From positions 2,046,001-2,110,000 of the forward strand of contig JAHLMK010000008.1 in the NCBI GenBank assembly GCA_019915135.1: 64,000 bases of DNA, given 5' to 3'. The DNA comes from Strobilurus pachycystidiatus (Eukaryota; Basidiomycota; Agaricomycetes; Agaricales; Physalacriaceae). Below, in pieces: positions 46,494 through 57,611 of this stretch; the stretch's first letter is position 1; each line of letters begins with the position of its first letter. The notes under the pieces were generated by a model, which saw only the letters and a program-made list of their open reading frames with translations, had not been told where the DNA came from and made no database searches. The position numbers and the translations under genes were made by a program.

Positions 46494-46710
46494 AAACGAC
46501 GATGCATGTGGTTTTGAAGGTCTCCGCTTCGGTGAAGTCAAGGTCGTATGAACTGGCGCCGGTAGGCTGTGATTCTGCCTGTGCGATTCTTGGTCTGACC
46601 CATTGATCAAGGAGGTCATGAGGGGCATATGGACGGAAGCACTGAAGATGAGAGAGAAAAGGACAATGCTTGACCATTTCTTTCAGCATCGCCGGTTGTA
46701 GATTCGACAT
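46290..46710 (-). pseudogene. Truncated RNI/LRR gene remnant
   Basis: The left copy of the gene at 48327-50140. It retains the C-terminal words RGLFIVLDGCPRLSELDL and the last exon (VWPESKQLHES-like continuation), but an 8-nt deletion relative to the intact copy (around 46417) throws the frame to an immediate TGA. Upstream, LQPAMLKEMVKHCPFLSHLQ resembles an LRR but does not match the intact neighbour. The 5' part of the gene is absent: BUB3 begins at 46807. Confidence 0.75.
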
Positions 46711-46806
46711 ACTAATGGAGAGAAGGTAGAAAACAAAAGAAGAAACATAGCCTTGCGAATAGCGTGTACATCACATAACAGCACTATGCTCTTGGCTATA
46801 TGCACA

Positions 46807-47975
46807 TTAATCAACGCTCGGTCTTGATGTGCCAGGACAAACCCTTACCTTGACTTCGTCTCCCAGCTTCTTGACTGTGATTGCTGGTCTTTCCGCCTCC
46901 TTTTGACCCTGCTCGCCTTGGTCCCACGTATAGCACGTCGCAATAGCCATATTCGTCCCATCGCAATTGAACGCAATGGACGAGACCGGGTTGTTAGCCT
47001 TGGGATACTGCCTGAGGCGCTTCTTAACCTTGTGGTCCCAGATGGAGACGACGCCGTCAGAGCCAGCGGATGCGAATGTGTTGTACGTGGGGTGGAATGC
47101 GAGCGCGTTGACGGGCCAGACGTGGTCGACGTCGTCTATGGTCTGTCGGTGGCATTTGAAGGCGTATTTCTTCTGCTGCACTTCGGGCGAGGGATCAAAG
47201 TATTCCACTGCGATGCGTCCTTCCGTCGAAGCCATCGCGTAGCCTGGAGTCAGTGATGAGTGATGAACAGGGGCTGGGGATGGATATGGGGCGAACCTTG
47301 CCCGTCAGTCATGCAAGCGAGTGAGCGCGTGAGGTATTTGAGGCTGCTCTCCCGCTCCTGCATGACGGTATCCATTTTGCGTGTATCGTATATACGGACG
47401 AGGCGGCTGGCCATAGCCACGACGAGCATGTTGTTGACTAGATCCATGCTGTACACGCGCTCGGGCTGCTTGACGGTCGATTGGTGCGGCGTCTGCGCGC
47501 GCGGATCCCAGAAACGCACGGACAGGTCCCACGAGCCGGAGATGAGCGTGTCTGTGGTGCAGTCAACATGCTGTCCAGCGAGCAGAAGAAGAGGGACGCG
47601 CTTTTTTCCTTGGACCACACCAACGAGGAGATGGAGTCATCGTGTGCGCCGAGATTGGCAGATTGCTCCGCGTCGAGACCCAGGCTGGAGAGATGGATAA
47701 TAGTCAGCGACAATGAGGGAATAGTTGGATAAGACGCACTGTCGGACTGTGCAATCTAAGCCACCACTGTAAGCATTGGATCCGTCGCCAAAACAACAAC
47801 TCAACACGGCGGCGCGGTGGTCGAACTTTGCCTTTTGCTCGTTCGTTGCTGTGTCGTAGAAGCGCACGGTGGTGTCCCACGACGATGCCAGCAGGTGGTT
47901 CGGGTTGTCTGGCGAGTAGCGGACTTGGGAAATGGTGTCGAACGGCGGAGACTGGATTATGGTGTCGGTCGACAT
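46807..47975 (-). CDS. BUB3: Spindle-checkpoint WD40 protein Bub3
   Basis: Starts MSTDTIIQSPPFDTISQVRY and continues SPDNPNHLLASSWDTTVRFY, YSGGLDCTVRQ, then after introns LGLDAEQSANLGAHDDSISS, DTLISGSWDLSVRFWDPRAQ, YSMDLVNNMLVVAMASRLV and RESSLKYLTRSLACM. Next come EGRIAVEYFDPSPEVQQKKY followed by AFKCHR, PVNALAFHPTYNTFASAGSD and a final blade ending in KKLGDEVKVRVCPGTSRPSV-D. The REssLKYqTR and EGRvAVEYlDPSPEVQkKKYAFKCHR words distinguish Bub3 from the related Rae1/Gle2. Bub3 brings Bub1 and Mad3/BubR1 to unattached kinetochores. Three introns. It sits between the two copies of a GH74-LRR duplication. Confidence 0.93.
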
Positions 47976-48059
47976 AATGGTAAGAGCGAAACCAGTAAGG
48001 AAGCTGCCCCAGTTCGATCCCTCTTGCTCACGGTTGTCACTTCCACTCTGTGTGTATCT

Positions 48060-48260
48060 GACTTCGGAGGGACTTTTCCACTCAACAAACGGTAGTACAT
48101 CGTTCACACCCGTTCTTTACAATACAGGTTCGGGTTGGACTGGACCTACAACTTGTGTTTCCGGCTATACATGCAAGTAGAGCATCGACTGTGTTCACTT
48201 TACTCGTGTACGTATATCTCTCTGATTGAGCTCCAGACTATTCGCAATGATTACCCAGCT
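48060..48260 (+). pseudogene. Fragment of a second GH74-CBM1 gene
   Basis: The left part (GGGACTTTTCCACTCAAC at about 48070) matches the GH74 exon at 45462-45500. The sequence then jumps, at about 48123, to the CBM1 exon (GWTGPTTCVSGYTCK), followed by an in-frame TAG where the intact gene has TAC. The catalytic part is missing. Confidence 0.85.
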
Positions 48261-48524
48261 AAAGCGCAGGGATACATAGGAGAACAGTGATGTATCCTGA
48301 CAGTCAGGTCTATACAGAGCGGGTTCTCATATATTCTTTGACTCCGCCCACACCTGAAATATGGCATAAGTGAATGATACCAATAAATGCGACTTCCTAC
48401 ATCGAAAAAGCGGCGTCGATCATTGACGCTCACTCCTCTACAGCTGGTGAGATCAAGTTGAGAAAGGCGAGGACACCCGTCAAGAATGATGAACAGCCCT
48501 CGTTCTGAGTAGATGAGATGAGAG
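48127..48524. repeat. Segmental duplication, right copy
   Basis: Partner of 46099-46493. In this copy the LRR side is intact and the GH74 side is broken. Confidence 0.88.
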
Positions 48525-50140
48525 TCTCCGTGAGTGATTTAGATACAGACCTGTGAGCTTCGAGCCTCCCACTTCCAACGTTACGAGGTTGCAACATTGC
48601 GCAAGAAACTGTGCGACGTCGTCGTCGATGCCGGTATTGTTGAGTATCAAGGTTTGAAGTGACGGAGTTTTGTGTCCGTTTTCTTCGTCAGGACTCAACC
48701 CGACAAAATCTGTCGAGCGGAGCGACGTTATGCCCGACAAGTTGAGATACTAGGGACGTTTGCTCAGATTGTCCTTGAATAGCTGCTAATGGCTCACCTT
48801 GCACCCATGACCAACATTCGATATAAGATCGCGTATAGAACCTCCTTTGCTGAGAAGTCCTAGTTTACTGTTCCCCACCAAATTGAGCGTCTCCAATCTT
48901 GTACATTGTGCAAGCGTCGCAGTGAGGGACTGTAATATCGAATCGGTTAGTGTCTTAGTCCCTCCGCCCAGGGCACCGAGCGAGAACGTCTGAAGGTTCG
49001 GCAAGGCTGCAGCAACGACCAGCAACTCAGTACCCGAAATGGCCGTTGAAGTTAAAGATAGCTTCTCAAACTGCGACCCAATTTCTGGCGTAAGCCATTG
49101 GGACGGTCGACGAATGTCTGTGAAGGAGACGTCAAGGCGACGCAAGTGTGGGCAAATCTTGACGAGAGCGGCAATCGAGTTATCGGACAAGGCGGTTTGG
49201 CGAAGCTTCAAGGTACGCATATTAACGTGTCTAAAATCAGAGTCCACCGATGCTAAGAATTTGGCAAAGGTGGAATCGGTCTATCATTATTTGAGGCACA
49301 TGTATTAGACAGAGGCGCCTGACGGAAACAAAATGTGCTGACCCAGTTGAACACTTTGGCCACCTTCAAGACCTGAAGCTCTGAACATGCCACCAACAAC
49401 GTCGCCAACGACGACGGCGGTGCAGACGTGTAGTTGAAATTGGCAACTCTGAGTTCCGGACAGTGCTTCGCGGCTGCATCGACGGTTTTTGGTCCAACGT
49501 TTTTGCATTCGCTAGATAGAAGAGACGCTCTCATGTCAAGCGAGCCTAAGGCCAAATTACATACTTACCGGAGGGCTAAAATCTTCAATTGTGGCAGCTG
49601 CGATACAACCCAGGCGAACGTGTCATCTGTGACTTGTGTGAAGCCAGTTATATGCATTTCTTGTAGGGATGTGTTGATGCGTGGGATGGCTCTCAATGTA
49701 TGCTTTGTGACGCCTGGTAGATCTCGCGACAATGAAATGGAGGATCCACGAAGGAAGTGCTGGAAGAAATAAGTTTGAGATTTGTATCATGACAGGAGGA
49801 GAGTTATACAGACTGTGACGATGACTTCGTGCGATAGATATGTCGGGCAAGTCGTGCATAACATTCGAAACAGCTTGGATATGAGATTTTCAGGTACTAA
49901 TCCCAGGTAGGCAGCCGTCTGCTTCCAGACGTGCTCGTTTTCGTGAAATTTAACGAAGTTTGCAGCAAAAACTCGCCCACATAGAGTGAGAAGTGGGGGA
50001 ACCTCGTATATTGGAAGCGCTCGCGTCGACGAAGCAGCTGAGGTTGGTGCATTCAACTGTGCCGCTGGGTCATCAGCTTCGGAGGGAGCACCGAATGCTG
50101 GAGCGCTGGTCCGTTGACGTTTAGAGGGTCTGGAAGACAT
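48327..50140 (-). CDS. RNI-like leucine-rich-repeat protein (Rad7/Amn1-like)
   Basis: Starts MSSRPSKRQRTSAPAFGAPS, then VPPLLTLCGRVFAANFVKFH and ISKLFRMLCTTCPTYLSHEV. Long LRRs follow: INTSLQEMHITGFTQVTDDT, LPQLKILALRECKNVGPKTV, MRTLKLRQTALSDNSIAALV, CPHLRRLDVSFTDIRRPSQW, FEKLSLTSTAISGTELLVV and LQTLILNNTGIDDDVAQFLA. The last exons give RGLFIILDGCPRLSQLDLTS, CRGVSVNDRRRFFDVWAESK and a stop at 48327. The RRRFF-VW end and the cysteine-containing repeats recall Rad7-type repair/ubiquitin-ligase adaptors and Amn1, but I cannot fix the orthologue. Six introns. Its 3' end overlaps the GH74 fragment's strand-opposite tail. Confidence 0.82.
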
Positions 50141-51214
50141 TGAAGACGCTTAGTTGCAAGCTCGATTCGTTCGAAGATGGTTGTCTGTGGTAAGTAGTAC
50201 TGCTGACATCATGTTCACGCCATCATGAAACGGTCCGGCGGCTCCGGAATCTCATTCATGGATTTTGTGCTGAGTTATTGTACTCCCTTTTGCGGACTTC
50301 AGGAATACTTCCGAGCTTAGCTTTCCCTCAGTATGAAACGGCTGATGAACACGTGGAGTGGTTCGAGTCGAACGAATGCGAGAAAGAGCGGTGAGTTCCG
50401 AGTTTGGACTACGGTATCACGCAAACTTCGGGGCTACGGAAATCCGGTACAGCGGTACCTGAGTCGGCTCGGTGCGCGTTGCCATGGGTACCATGTCAAT
50501 GTAGCACTATCATAGCCCGGACAGAATCCAGTGAAGAGAACCGGGATGGCATCACAGTCTATACGACGTAGCCAGACAGCGCCTGGCAATGGTCGATATA
50601 CTCTGGCCACACCCAACTGCATAGCTGCTAAGCGCCTGGGCTGTATGAAGTGAACGATCAATACTTAACAGTTGGTGCCTGGGTTGTGCCTGACGGATAA
50701 TTAATTCTTTACGAATCGCGCAAGCCGCCAAGCTGCCGTCAAGCAGCCAAAGAAGACCCAGAGCAGAGAGTTTCGAGTTTCAGATAGAGAAAGGACCATG
50801 CATTCCCTTGTATGGCCCACACTGCGCAGGCCGAATGATGCGGAGGGAGTGGGGCACATGCTGGCACATGTCATGCAGCAGATGGTAGAAGGAGATCTTC
50901 GAGACAGATAATTGAGGCAGACAAGGTACTAAAGACGGAAGAAATGCTGCAGTGGGTATGTAATCCTGCGCAGAGGTTCCTGGCATTGAAGCAAGGCGAT
51001 TGTTCGAGGAAACCACGGGCGACCGTCCAGTGTCCACGCATCACGGCGGTTGCAGCGTCAGTCCAGGTACCCGGGCCCGCGGGCTTCACGTGGGTGCACA
51101 CAGGTCAGTTGGAAACTGCCTCCCAACTCGGGCCACATCTTCAGTTCTCTCCCCCTCTTACTCTCCTCTTACCTCTCTGCACGCTGGGCGTGTTCGTGTT
51201 CATCTTTTTCGACA
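50141..51214. other. Divergent promoter region
   Basis: About 1.07 kb between the LRR gene (minus) and the phosphatase (plus). The phosphatase frame is open upstream to about 51050 without an ATG. No convincing gene is seen. Confidence 0.4.
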
Positions 51215-53203
51215 ATGGCACACAGAAAAAGAGCCCCTGCTGGTCTCCGCATCAATACGCCTACGAACGCGACCTTTTCGACCACGCTCGTATTGGAGCC
51301 CAAGCAAATCGTCGGTCGAGAGGATGGAGAGTCAGGCCTGGCCGATGGGGAGAGGAAGCCGCGCAGAAACATGAAGAACCTGTCGCTCAATCTGTCTGCC
51401 CAGAGCAGTCCAACGAGCAGCGTCAAGAGTGGCCTCGGCTTGCTCAGCGCCGTCCCCGCCGCCCCAAAGACGGCGCTGAACCCGCCTCCTACTCCTGGAG
51501 GGTCTGGTCCCCGGTTCCGCCGCCCGTCTGTGGTATCGCTGCCCCCCAAAACAGCCTCCCTCGTCAACCGCAAGGAGAACGTCGACCCAGAGAACACCCC
51601 GTATGCTGATGGGCCCATACAAATTATTCCGGGTGTCTGGCTCGGATCGGAGGACAATGCACGAGACTTCCAGGGCCTTGGCGAGCGCAAGATCAAGGCC
51701 ATACTGAACGTCGCTAAGGAGGTGGCATCGCCATTCGACAACATCCGGCCTCTTCGTTCAGTCGCATCCACGCCTAATCTGAGCGCCACCGGTACCAAGG
51801 AGGCTGGGGTCAACACCTACTACCCGCCACATTTGGCCAGCGGTCGGCCGGGCATGCACTATCTCAAATTGATGTGGAGCCACGGACAGCAGGACCTAGT
51901 CAAGGGCGGCTTTCCTGAGGCCATGGCCTTTGTAGACGCAGCCACAGAGCGCGGAGACGGCGTTCTCGTTCACTGCCAGTGCGGTATCTCGCGCTCAGCG
52001 ACCATGGTCATAGCACTTGTGATGCGAGCAGCGGCGATGCGCTCGCCGCACGTTCCGGACCACGTCTGGACTCTCAACGGCATGCAGCCTGCCTATGACT
52101 ATGTCAAGGAGAAAAGCACATGCATAGGGCCCAACATGTCGTGCGTCTCCTTCCCCATCTTTTTCTGATAGCATTTCGCTGATTGTCTTGGCGTTAGATT
52201 GATTTATCAGCTTTTGGACTATGAGAAAAAATTGGGTGGCGGGAACACCGATTCGGAGCGGAGCTCGATTGCAGAGGATGAGGAGGAGTGGGGACGGAGG
52301 AGGAAGATGATGGAGGAGGAACAGGATGACAATCAGGAGAGCACCGTGGTAATGGAAGAGGCCCGTGCCCTTGACCGTGCCATGGAAGATCGTATCGCTT
52401 CGCGCAAGTCGAGCACGTCTTCGCTCGGTATGGGTGCCGCTTGGCGTAGTCGCTATGGCTTTGATCGCAAGCGCACCGGATCTATCGCCAGCACCAGCAA
52501 CAACAGCGTCCTTAGTGAGGATCTCATTGAGGTGGATGAAGAGCGCTCATTGCTCGGCGTTGGTGGTGGTTTCACCGACGAGAGTGGCAGCTTGTCATCG
52601 GCCAATTCCCCTGACGATGATGGCACATCCCGCTATCCGCCGCCCAGCGCTCCCATCTGGAAAACTTCTTTCAATCTTCCTCCTCCACCGGCGACGGCTC
52701 ATCGGGCGACATTCGAACTCGGTGCGGCTAAGCCCAAAAGGCGGCCCCCGCAGTTGTTACCTCCTGTCCCTCCCTCTCCGACGAACATCGTCGTGGACAC
52801 CGTATCTCCCGAACATTCCAAATCCCCGTCCCTTCCCCGTCAACCTTCACTTTCGTTCCGCATGCGGAGCGACTCACGGAAACCTGCTCCCCCTCCATTG
52901 CATTTACGCCATTCCGTCTTGCAAAAAGCCAATTCAAAAGCTACAGGCTCTGCTCTCCATACACCGTCTCAGACATTGTTCGTTTTCCCGCCTTCCCCGA
53001 CGCTCCCCACGTCGCGTACGCCTTCTACGATGACCCTGTCAAATATGGCCGGAGGCGTTCCTTTCCCCGTTATCACTCCGCGCGTTTCGACCTTTCGCTC
53101 GCACGGCAGAACGAGGAGTTTCATCGGTATCGCGGCGCCGCCCACCCCGACGACGGCATTTTCCAAGGTCGATGCCCGAGGTTATCTCCAAGTCGGAGAG
53201 TAG
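51215..53203 (+). CDS. Dual-specificity protein phosphatase (MAPK-phosphatase-like)
   Basis: Starts at ATG 51215 (MAHRKRAPAGLRINTPTNAT). A disordered N-terminus of about 125 residues precedes the catalytic domain: PIQIIPGVWLGSEDNARDF, RKIKAILNVAKEVASPFDNI, MHYLKLMWSHGQQDLVKGGF and the P-loop VLVHCQCGISRSATMVIALV (C-X5-R with Cys and Arg present). PAYDYVKEKSTCIGPNMS joins across one intron to LIYQLLDYEKKLGGG. A long Ser/Pro-rich tail ends ARGYLQVGE. The plan resembles yeast Msg5/fission-yeast Pmp1, which dephosphorylate MAP kinases. A 42-residue insert (LRSVASTPNLSATGTKEAG...) within the catalytic domain is unusual. Confidence 0.88.
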
Positions 53204-53722
53204 AATATGCTCAGTATGCTTATATGCTTCCCGTCGCTTGTTTTCTGGGTCACAGTATCTCGTTGCATTCAACTTTCAAGTGGAACATTTTTCCTTTCAT
53301 TCTTCTCTGCATCATTGACACTTGACTTTACATGTTATCGTTATGCACTGTATTTCTACCTGTTGTTCATTATAACGTTTCGTTCGTTCAATTCTTCATG
53401 ACGGTCGCTACATACACGTTTCTTCATCATGTTCATGCAGGTGAACATTGTCGCTTGACTTTTTTTTATTTACACCTCTGTACTCACTCGGAGTCTCTGC
53501 CGTGGCATTTGCCACAGCCTCCCTACAATATTATCACCGGGAGCTGGATTGATCAAATCACCTGTTTCGCAGAACTCGCCTCCTACAGGTTGCTATAGTA
53601 CTCGGCCTCTACTGCTCTACACCTGAGAGACACGACGCGACGACAGTAGCACGGCGTAGCGGCCCGAATATCCGCTTCGCGCTGAAGTGCACGTGTCTAC
53701 TTTCTCAATTACTTCCACGACG
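53204..53722. other. Intergenic: phosphatase 3' side and TVP23 promoter
   Basis: T-rich (for example CTTTTTTTTATTTAC near 53457). No conserved ORF or RNA gene is seen. Confidence 0.45.
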
Positions 53723-54585
53723 ATGAGCGTCCACGAACCACTCATAGAGCCGGACACGGACACACTTCCACCCCCGGTCACGCAATCACAAACCCGCCCC
53801 ACCTCTCAATCCAACCAGCTTTCCTCTTCATCCTCCCAAGATCAAGAGTCTTCGGTTGCCACCATATTCCGCCAGTCATCACATCCCTTAGCGTTGTTGA
53901 TGCTCTATCTCTTCCGTATCTCTGCCATACTCGTCTACATTCTATGCGGATTCTTCACCTCGAACTACGTTCTGTCGACCGTCCTCGTCGTGGTGCTCCT
54001 GGCTGCCGACTTTTGGAACACGCGTAACGTGGCTGGACGTACTCTGGTGGGATTACGATTTTGGAACCAGGTGGATGATGACGGAGAGAGCTATTGGGTG
54101 TTTGAGAGCCGAGATCCCGCGCGGGGTGTGGTCAATAAGGTCGACGAAAAGTGTGCCGCATAGCCATGCTACTGTTGATGCAACGTCCCATTGATGGTCT
54201 CTTCAGAATGTTTTGGGCAGCACTATACGTGTTCCCTTGTCTATGGGGTGCTCTCCTCATAGTGTCATTCCTGAAGCTATCCATATCGTATGTCTCTGAA
54301 CCAATGCGCGGCCAGCATCCTCATTGTCTTTCTTGTTACAGGTTCATACCAATCGTGATTTTAGCTTTAGTTTGTTTTTCCGATTCACTCACTTCATGGT
54401 CCAAACTAAAGAGGATTCAGGTATTCAACATAACGAATGCCGTTGGATTCACGTATGCCGACCGTGACGCGAAGCAGCGGTGGGCCAACAACCTTTCTTC
54501 TTCGTTCTTGGGGGGATTTGGAGGCATTGGCGGCAACTTGCTGGCGGGCGCAGTCAAGAGCAGTGTTGGCCGGATGTTCAAGTGA
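53723..54585 (+). CDS. TVP23: Golgi membrane protein Tvp23
   Basis: [20 protein letters not shown] and a Ser-rich cytosolic stretch precede the Tvp23/FAM18 core: [20 protein letters not shown] followed by [47 protein letters not shown] and [20 protein letters not shown]. Across introns it continues [20 protein letters not shown] and [20 protein letters not shown]. The C-terminus holds the conserved [17 protein letters not shown]. Four membrane segments. Tvp23 acts in Golgi vesicle trafficking. Confidence 0.95.
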
Positions 54586-54800
54586 ACTTCGATGGGTGTA
54601 TGTATATTCGAATGGTCCTGGCAAATCGAAAAGCTGTAAATGCAAATCACAAAATGGGAGTTAGTTCCCTGCCATCGCAAACTCGTGCACATGGCGGCAA
54701 GTAATGCTATCAGTAGTCTTACAGCGACTTCTCGAGAAGACAAGACTAAGTATGGTAAGTAGCGAGATGCAGCACGTGCTCACGAACTTAGGCTTCCAAC

Positions 54801-56054
54801 ATGAACGACCACGATGAATCAAGTCGTGACGAAGAAACACCACTTCTTCCCTCTCGTGGCCTGGAACTTGCGCGTTCCATCCTCGAAATTTGCCCTCCCA
54901 ATACAGTAGCCGACCCATCTCCGCCATCGTCTAGCACATGGGATCGTCTAGCGAAAGAGCGCGGCCACGCCGTCGAGCAGGAGGCGTACAATGCCCAGGT
55001 GCAGAGACTCTGGGACGAGTTCGCCAAAGAGTACTGCTCGGATGCAGATCTGGATGATGCACTTTTCACCCAATTACCCCAAGCTGGTAGCGGGAGGCAG
55101 GTAGCACTAATTGACATACCCGCTCTTCACTCTCCCCAATCGGAACCACTCTTCCATGCATCCATTCTCTCCACTTGGTACAATGGCCGACCCAATGCTG
55201 CGGGTGCTGTGCCACCACGAGTAGCCCATATCGTGGACTTGGCGGAATTCGTGGCGGCATACGCGCTCCTCGTCAGCTACATCCTAACCCCCCCTGATAG
55301 AGCTGTCATACTTTCTCTGTCATTCGGAGTGCGCGAGGTCTTCCTGATACTGCTGAACATCAGGAAGCGCTTTGCATCCGCCCTCACACTTCTGGCATTT
55401 ATCATCAGCGGTGGTATAGCGCGACCGGAATCTGCTGGATTCGGGCTGCTGTTGGTGGCGTTCGGGTTGTACACATTCCAACTACACTCGCCTGATCCGC
55501 CATCCCCATTGCTACTCCTGCCAGAGGCTCTGTTGCCGGTAGCGTGGAGATTACGAGCCGCAGCTGCGCGATTGAAGCCTCTGGCCCTGTTCGGACCAGT
55601 GTTACTTTTGTCGCTGGTCTTGATGTCCGTATCATTGCAGGATACTGTTTTGCAGCTGACTGGAGTCCAATTCACGACCAATATACCAGCACCCTTCCAG
55701 ACGCGTTCCGCGTTCTTCTTCATGGCTGTTGTTGCCATCGCCTTCATAATTATCAATTTCTTCCTCTTGGTGGCGTCATCTCAAACCTCCGGCGATGCAG
55801 GATGGAAGCCGCATTTCTACCACGTCACGGCATACTATTCCAAGCCATACTACTTCTCCCCGCCACTCTCTGGTCTTGCGGTATTGCCTCAACCGTATAG
55901 AAAGTGGGCCTGGCGGCTGACTATGGCACCCTTTGCGTACGCTGTTTGGGGACTCACTCGATATCTGCCATGGGGAATCATTGCCAGAGTGCTGGTTATT
56001 CTAGCTGCACTATTCATCTTGCTCGCATCAGTCTTTCCGTACCCGGTGGGCTAG
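54801..56054 (+). CDS. Uncharacterised multi-spanning membrane protein
   Basis: Intronless, 417 residues from ATG 54801 (MNDHDESSRDEETPLLPSRG). A soluble N-terminal half includes TWDRLAKERGHAVEQEAYNA and LWDEFAKEYCSDADLDDAL. Six to eight hydrophobic segments follow (VDLAEFVAAYALLVSYILT, ALTLLAFIISGGIARPESAG, ALFGPVLLLSLVLMSVSLQD, FFFMAVVAIAFIIINFFLLV, IIARVLVILAALFILLASV). The EETPLLP start resembles a dileucine sorting signal for vacuole/endosome membranes. I do not recognise the family. Confidence 0.8.
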   Translation: MNDHDESSRDEETPLLPSRGLELARSILEICPPNTVADPSPPSSSTWDRLAKERGHAVEQEAYNAQVQRLWDEFAKEYCSDADLDDALFTQLPQAGSGRQVALIDIPALHSPQSEPLFHASILSTWYNGRPNAAGAVPPRVAHIVDLAEFVAAYALLVSYILTPPDRAVILSLSFGVREVFLILLNIRKRFASALTLLAFIISGGIARPESAGFGLLLVAFGLYTFQLHSPDPPSPLLLLPEALLPVAWRLRAAAARLKPLALFGPVLLLSLVLMSVSLQDTVLQLTGVQFTTNIPAPFQTRSAFFFMAVVAIAFIIINFFLLVASSQTSGDAGWKPHFYHVTAYYSKPYYFSPPLSGLAVLPQPYRKWAWRLTMAPFAYAVWGLTRYLPWGIIARVLVILAALFILLASVFPYPVG

Positions 56055-56135
56055 GCCAAATAGTTTAATTGACTTCTTCCGTATAAAGATCAATTGATAA
56101 ATTGTTTCACTTCAAGCCACCTCCTCATTTCTACT

Positions 56136-57348
56136 CTAGAACACGAAGACCTGATACCGACGCGTCAGTTAGGCGCAGTTCACGTCAAGTATGTACATAC
56201 CTGGTCAACCAGCTTGCTGACTGTACGAGGGGCGGGGAACTTGAGATCATCAAGGTGTTTTCTGTTGATGCATCAGTTTCAGGTCTAGAACTGATACAAA
56301 ACACGTACTTCATGGCAGTAACCATGGGAGGGGGACCGCACATCAGGATCTTTGAGGGAACTCCAGACTCCGGGAGATGCTCCTTGATCATGTCTTTGGT
56401 CACAAAGCCGACGCCACCGGTCCAACCTTGTGGCGGGTTGTTGAGAACATAGTAGATCTTGAAACGGTTGTTGGCGCCGTGGGTGTCTAGGAGTGTGTCG
56501 AGCTCCTTCCTGAGAAGGATATCCTCCTCGTTCACGTTGGCGTAGATGAGGCTGATACGCGTGCTGTCCATCGGGTTCTTGAGGGCGGCTCTGATAATTT
56601 GGATCATGGGGGTGATGCCAGTGCCGCCCGCAATCATGCCAATGCTATCCGTGAGGGTGGGGGTGTAGGTGAATTGGCCCTTGGGACCCTTGACCTTGAT
56701 GGTGTCGCCAACCTTGAGAAGGGAGAAGAGACGCGAAATGTTGCCCTTCTCGTACGACTTGATGAGGAGGTCAAAGTGACCGCCGTCGTCGTCGCCAGAG
56801 ACGGGGGTGTAAGACCGTGTCACCTCCTTGCCAGCAATCTCGGCGGAGACGCTAATGTGCTGGCCAGTGGGCAGACCAAGAATGGCAGTGCGCGTCGGGA
56901 GGGCGAACCGGTAAATGGCAGTGTTGGGGGAGATCTGAGTCTTCTGTGTGAGCGGGAAGCTCTGCCATTTTGTCGAGTCGAGAATCTTGGGGCGACCTGG
57001 AATAATATTGGTAAATGGCGCGACTTGTCCGGCGGAAATGAAACACGTACCCTCGTGGAACACTGTGGTCCAAATGAAGGTGGCGAATAAAATAGCCGCC
57101 GTCCCGAGGACTGCAGGCGACAGAAAATCAACGGGGCCAACGCCGGGAATGTCGACAGTGTGCAATGCCGCCACCACCTCTGTGTAATTGAAGTCCATTT
57201 CGTGACCGGGTAAGCCAAGTAGTATGAGGTCGGAGATGTAGATGCCCTTTGCGTTTAGCGACGTGGATATGGCGCGCTGTAGGACGAACAGAACGCAGAA
57301 GGGAAGGACAAGGCTTAAGCAAAATGCGACCTGGACCCGGTTCATCAT
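56136..57348 (-). CDS. CBR1: NADH-cytochrome b5 reductase
   Basis: Flavoprotein that passes electrons from NADH to cytochrome b5 for desaturation and sterol synthesis. A first hydrophobic segment ([18 protein letters not shown]) and a second ([20 protein letters not shown]) precede the core. FAD motif: [20 protein letters not shown]. Then [20 protein letters not shown], the NADH motif [39 protein letters not shown] and [14 protein letters not shown]. Two small 3' exons supply [20 protein letters not shown] and VFVF, with a stop at 56136. The usual fungal Cbr1 has one N-terminal anchor; here there appear to be two. The lower-coordinate exons overlap no other gene. Confidence 0.93.
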
Positions 57349-57611
57349 GGTCGTCCTTTTAAAGTAATCGGCCTATTTACATAATGTGAATCCCCACAGA
57401 TCTGGCTACTCGTTGGACCGAAGATGTATTCCGTAAACCCATGTAAGTCTGTCTGATTGATCTTACGAGATGCGTCATGATTGTGTATATAGTATAGTCG
57501 CAGTGAGTAGTACATTTCCATTATACAGCTAGTCCTCGAGACGGGTGCATCAAAACCTTCCGACGAAAACCTCTGTGAGGAAAAATGCTCGGTAAGGAAA
57601 GCTACCGTCTC

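Noticed and set aside
50340..50400. tRNA-like GGTTCGAGTC near 50355
   Set aside because: The flanking bases do not pair as a T-arm and no acceptor or anticodon stem can be drawn.
51050..51214. Upstream extension of the phosphatase frame
   Set aside because: The frame is open but has no ATG. The first Met with a fitting context is at 51215.
56599..57090. Plus-strand ORF of 163 codons
   Set aside because: Lies antisense to the catalytic core of NADH-cytochrome b5 reductase, whose motifs are certain.
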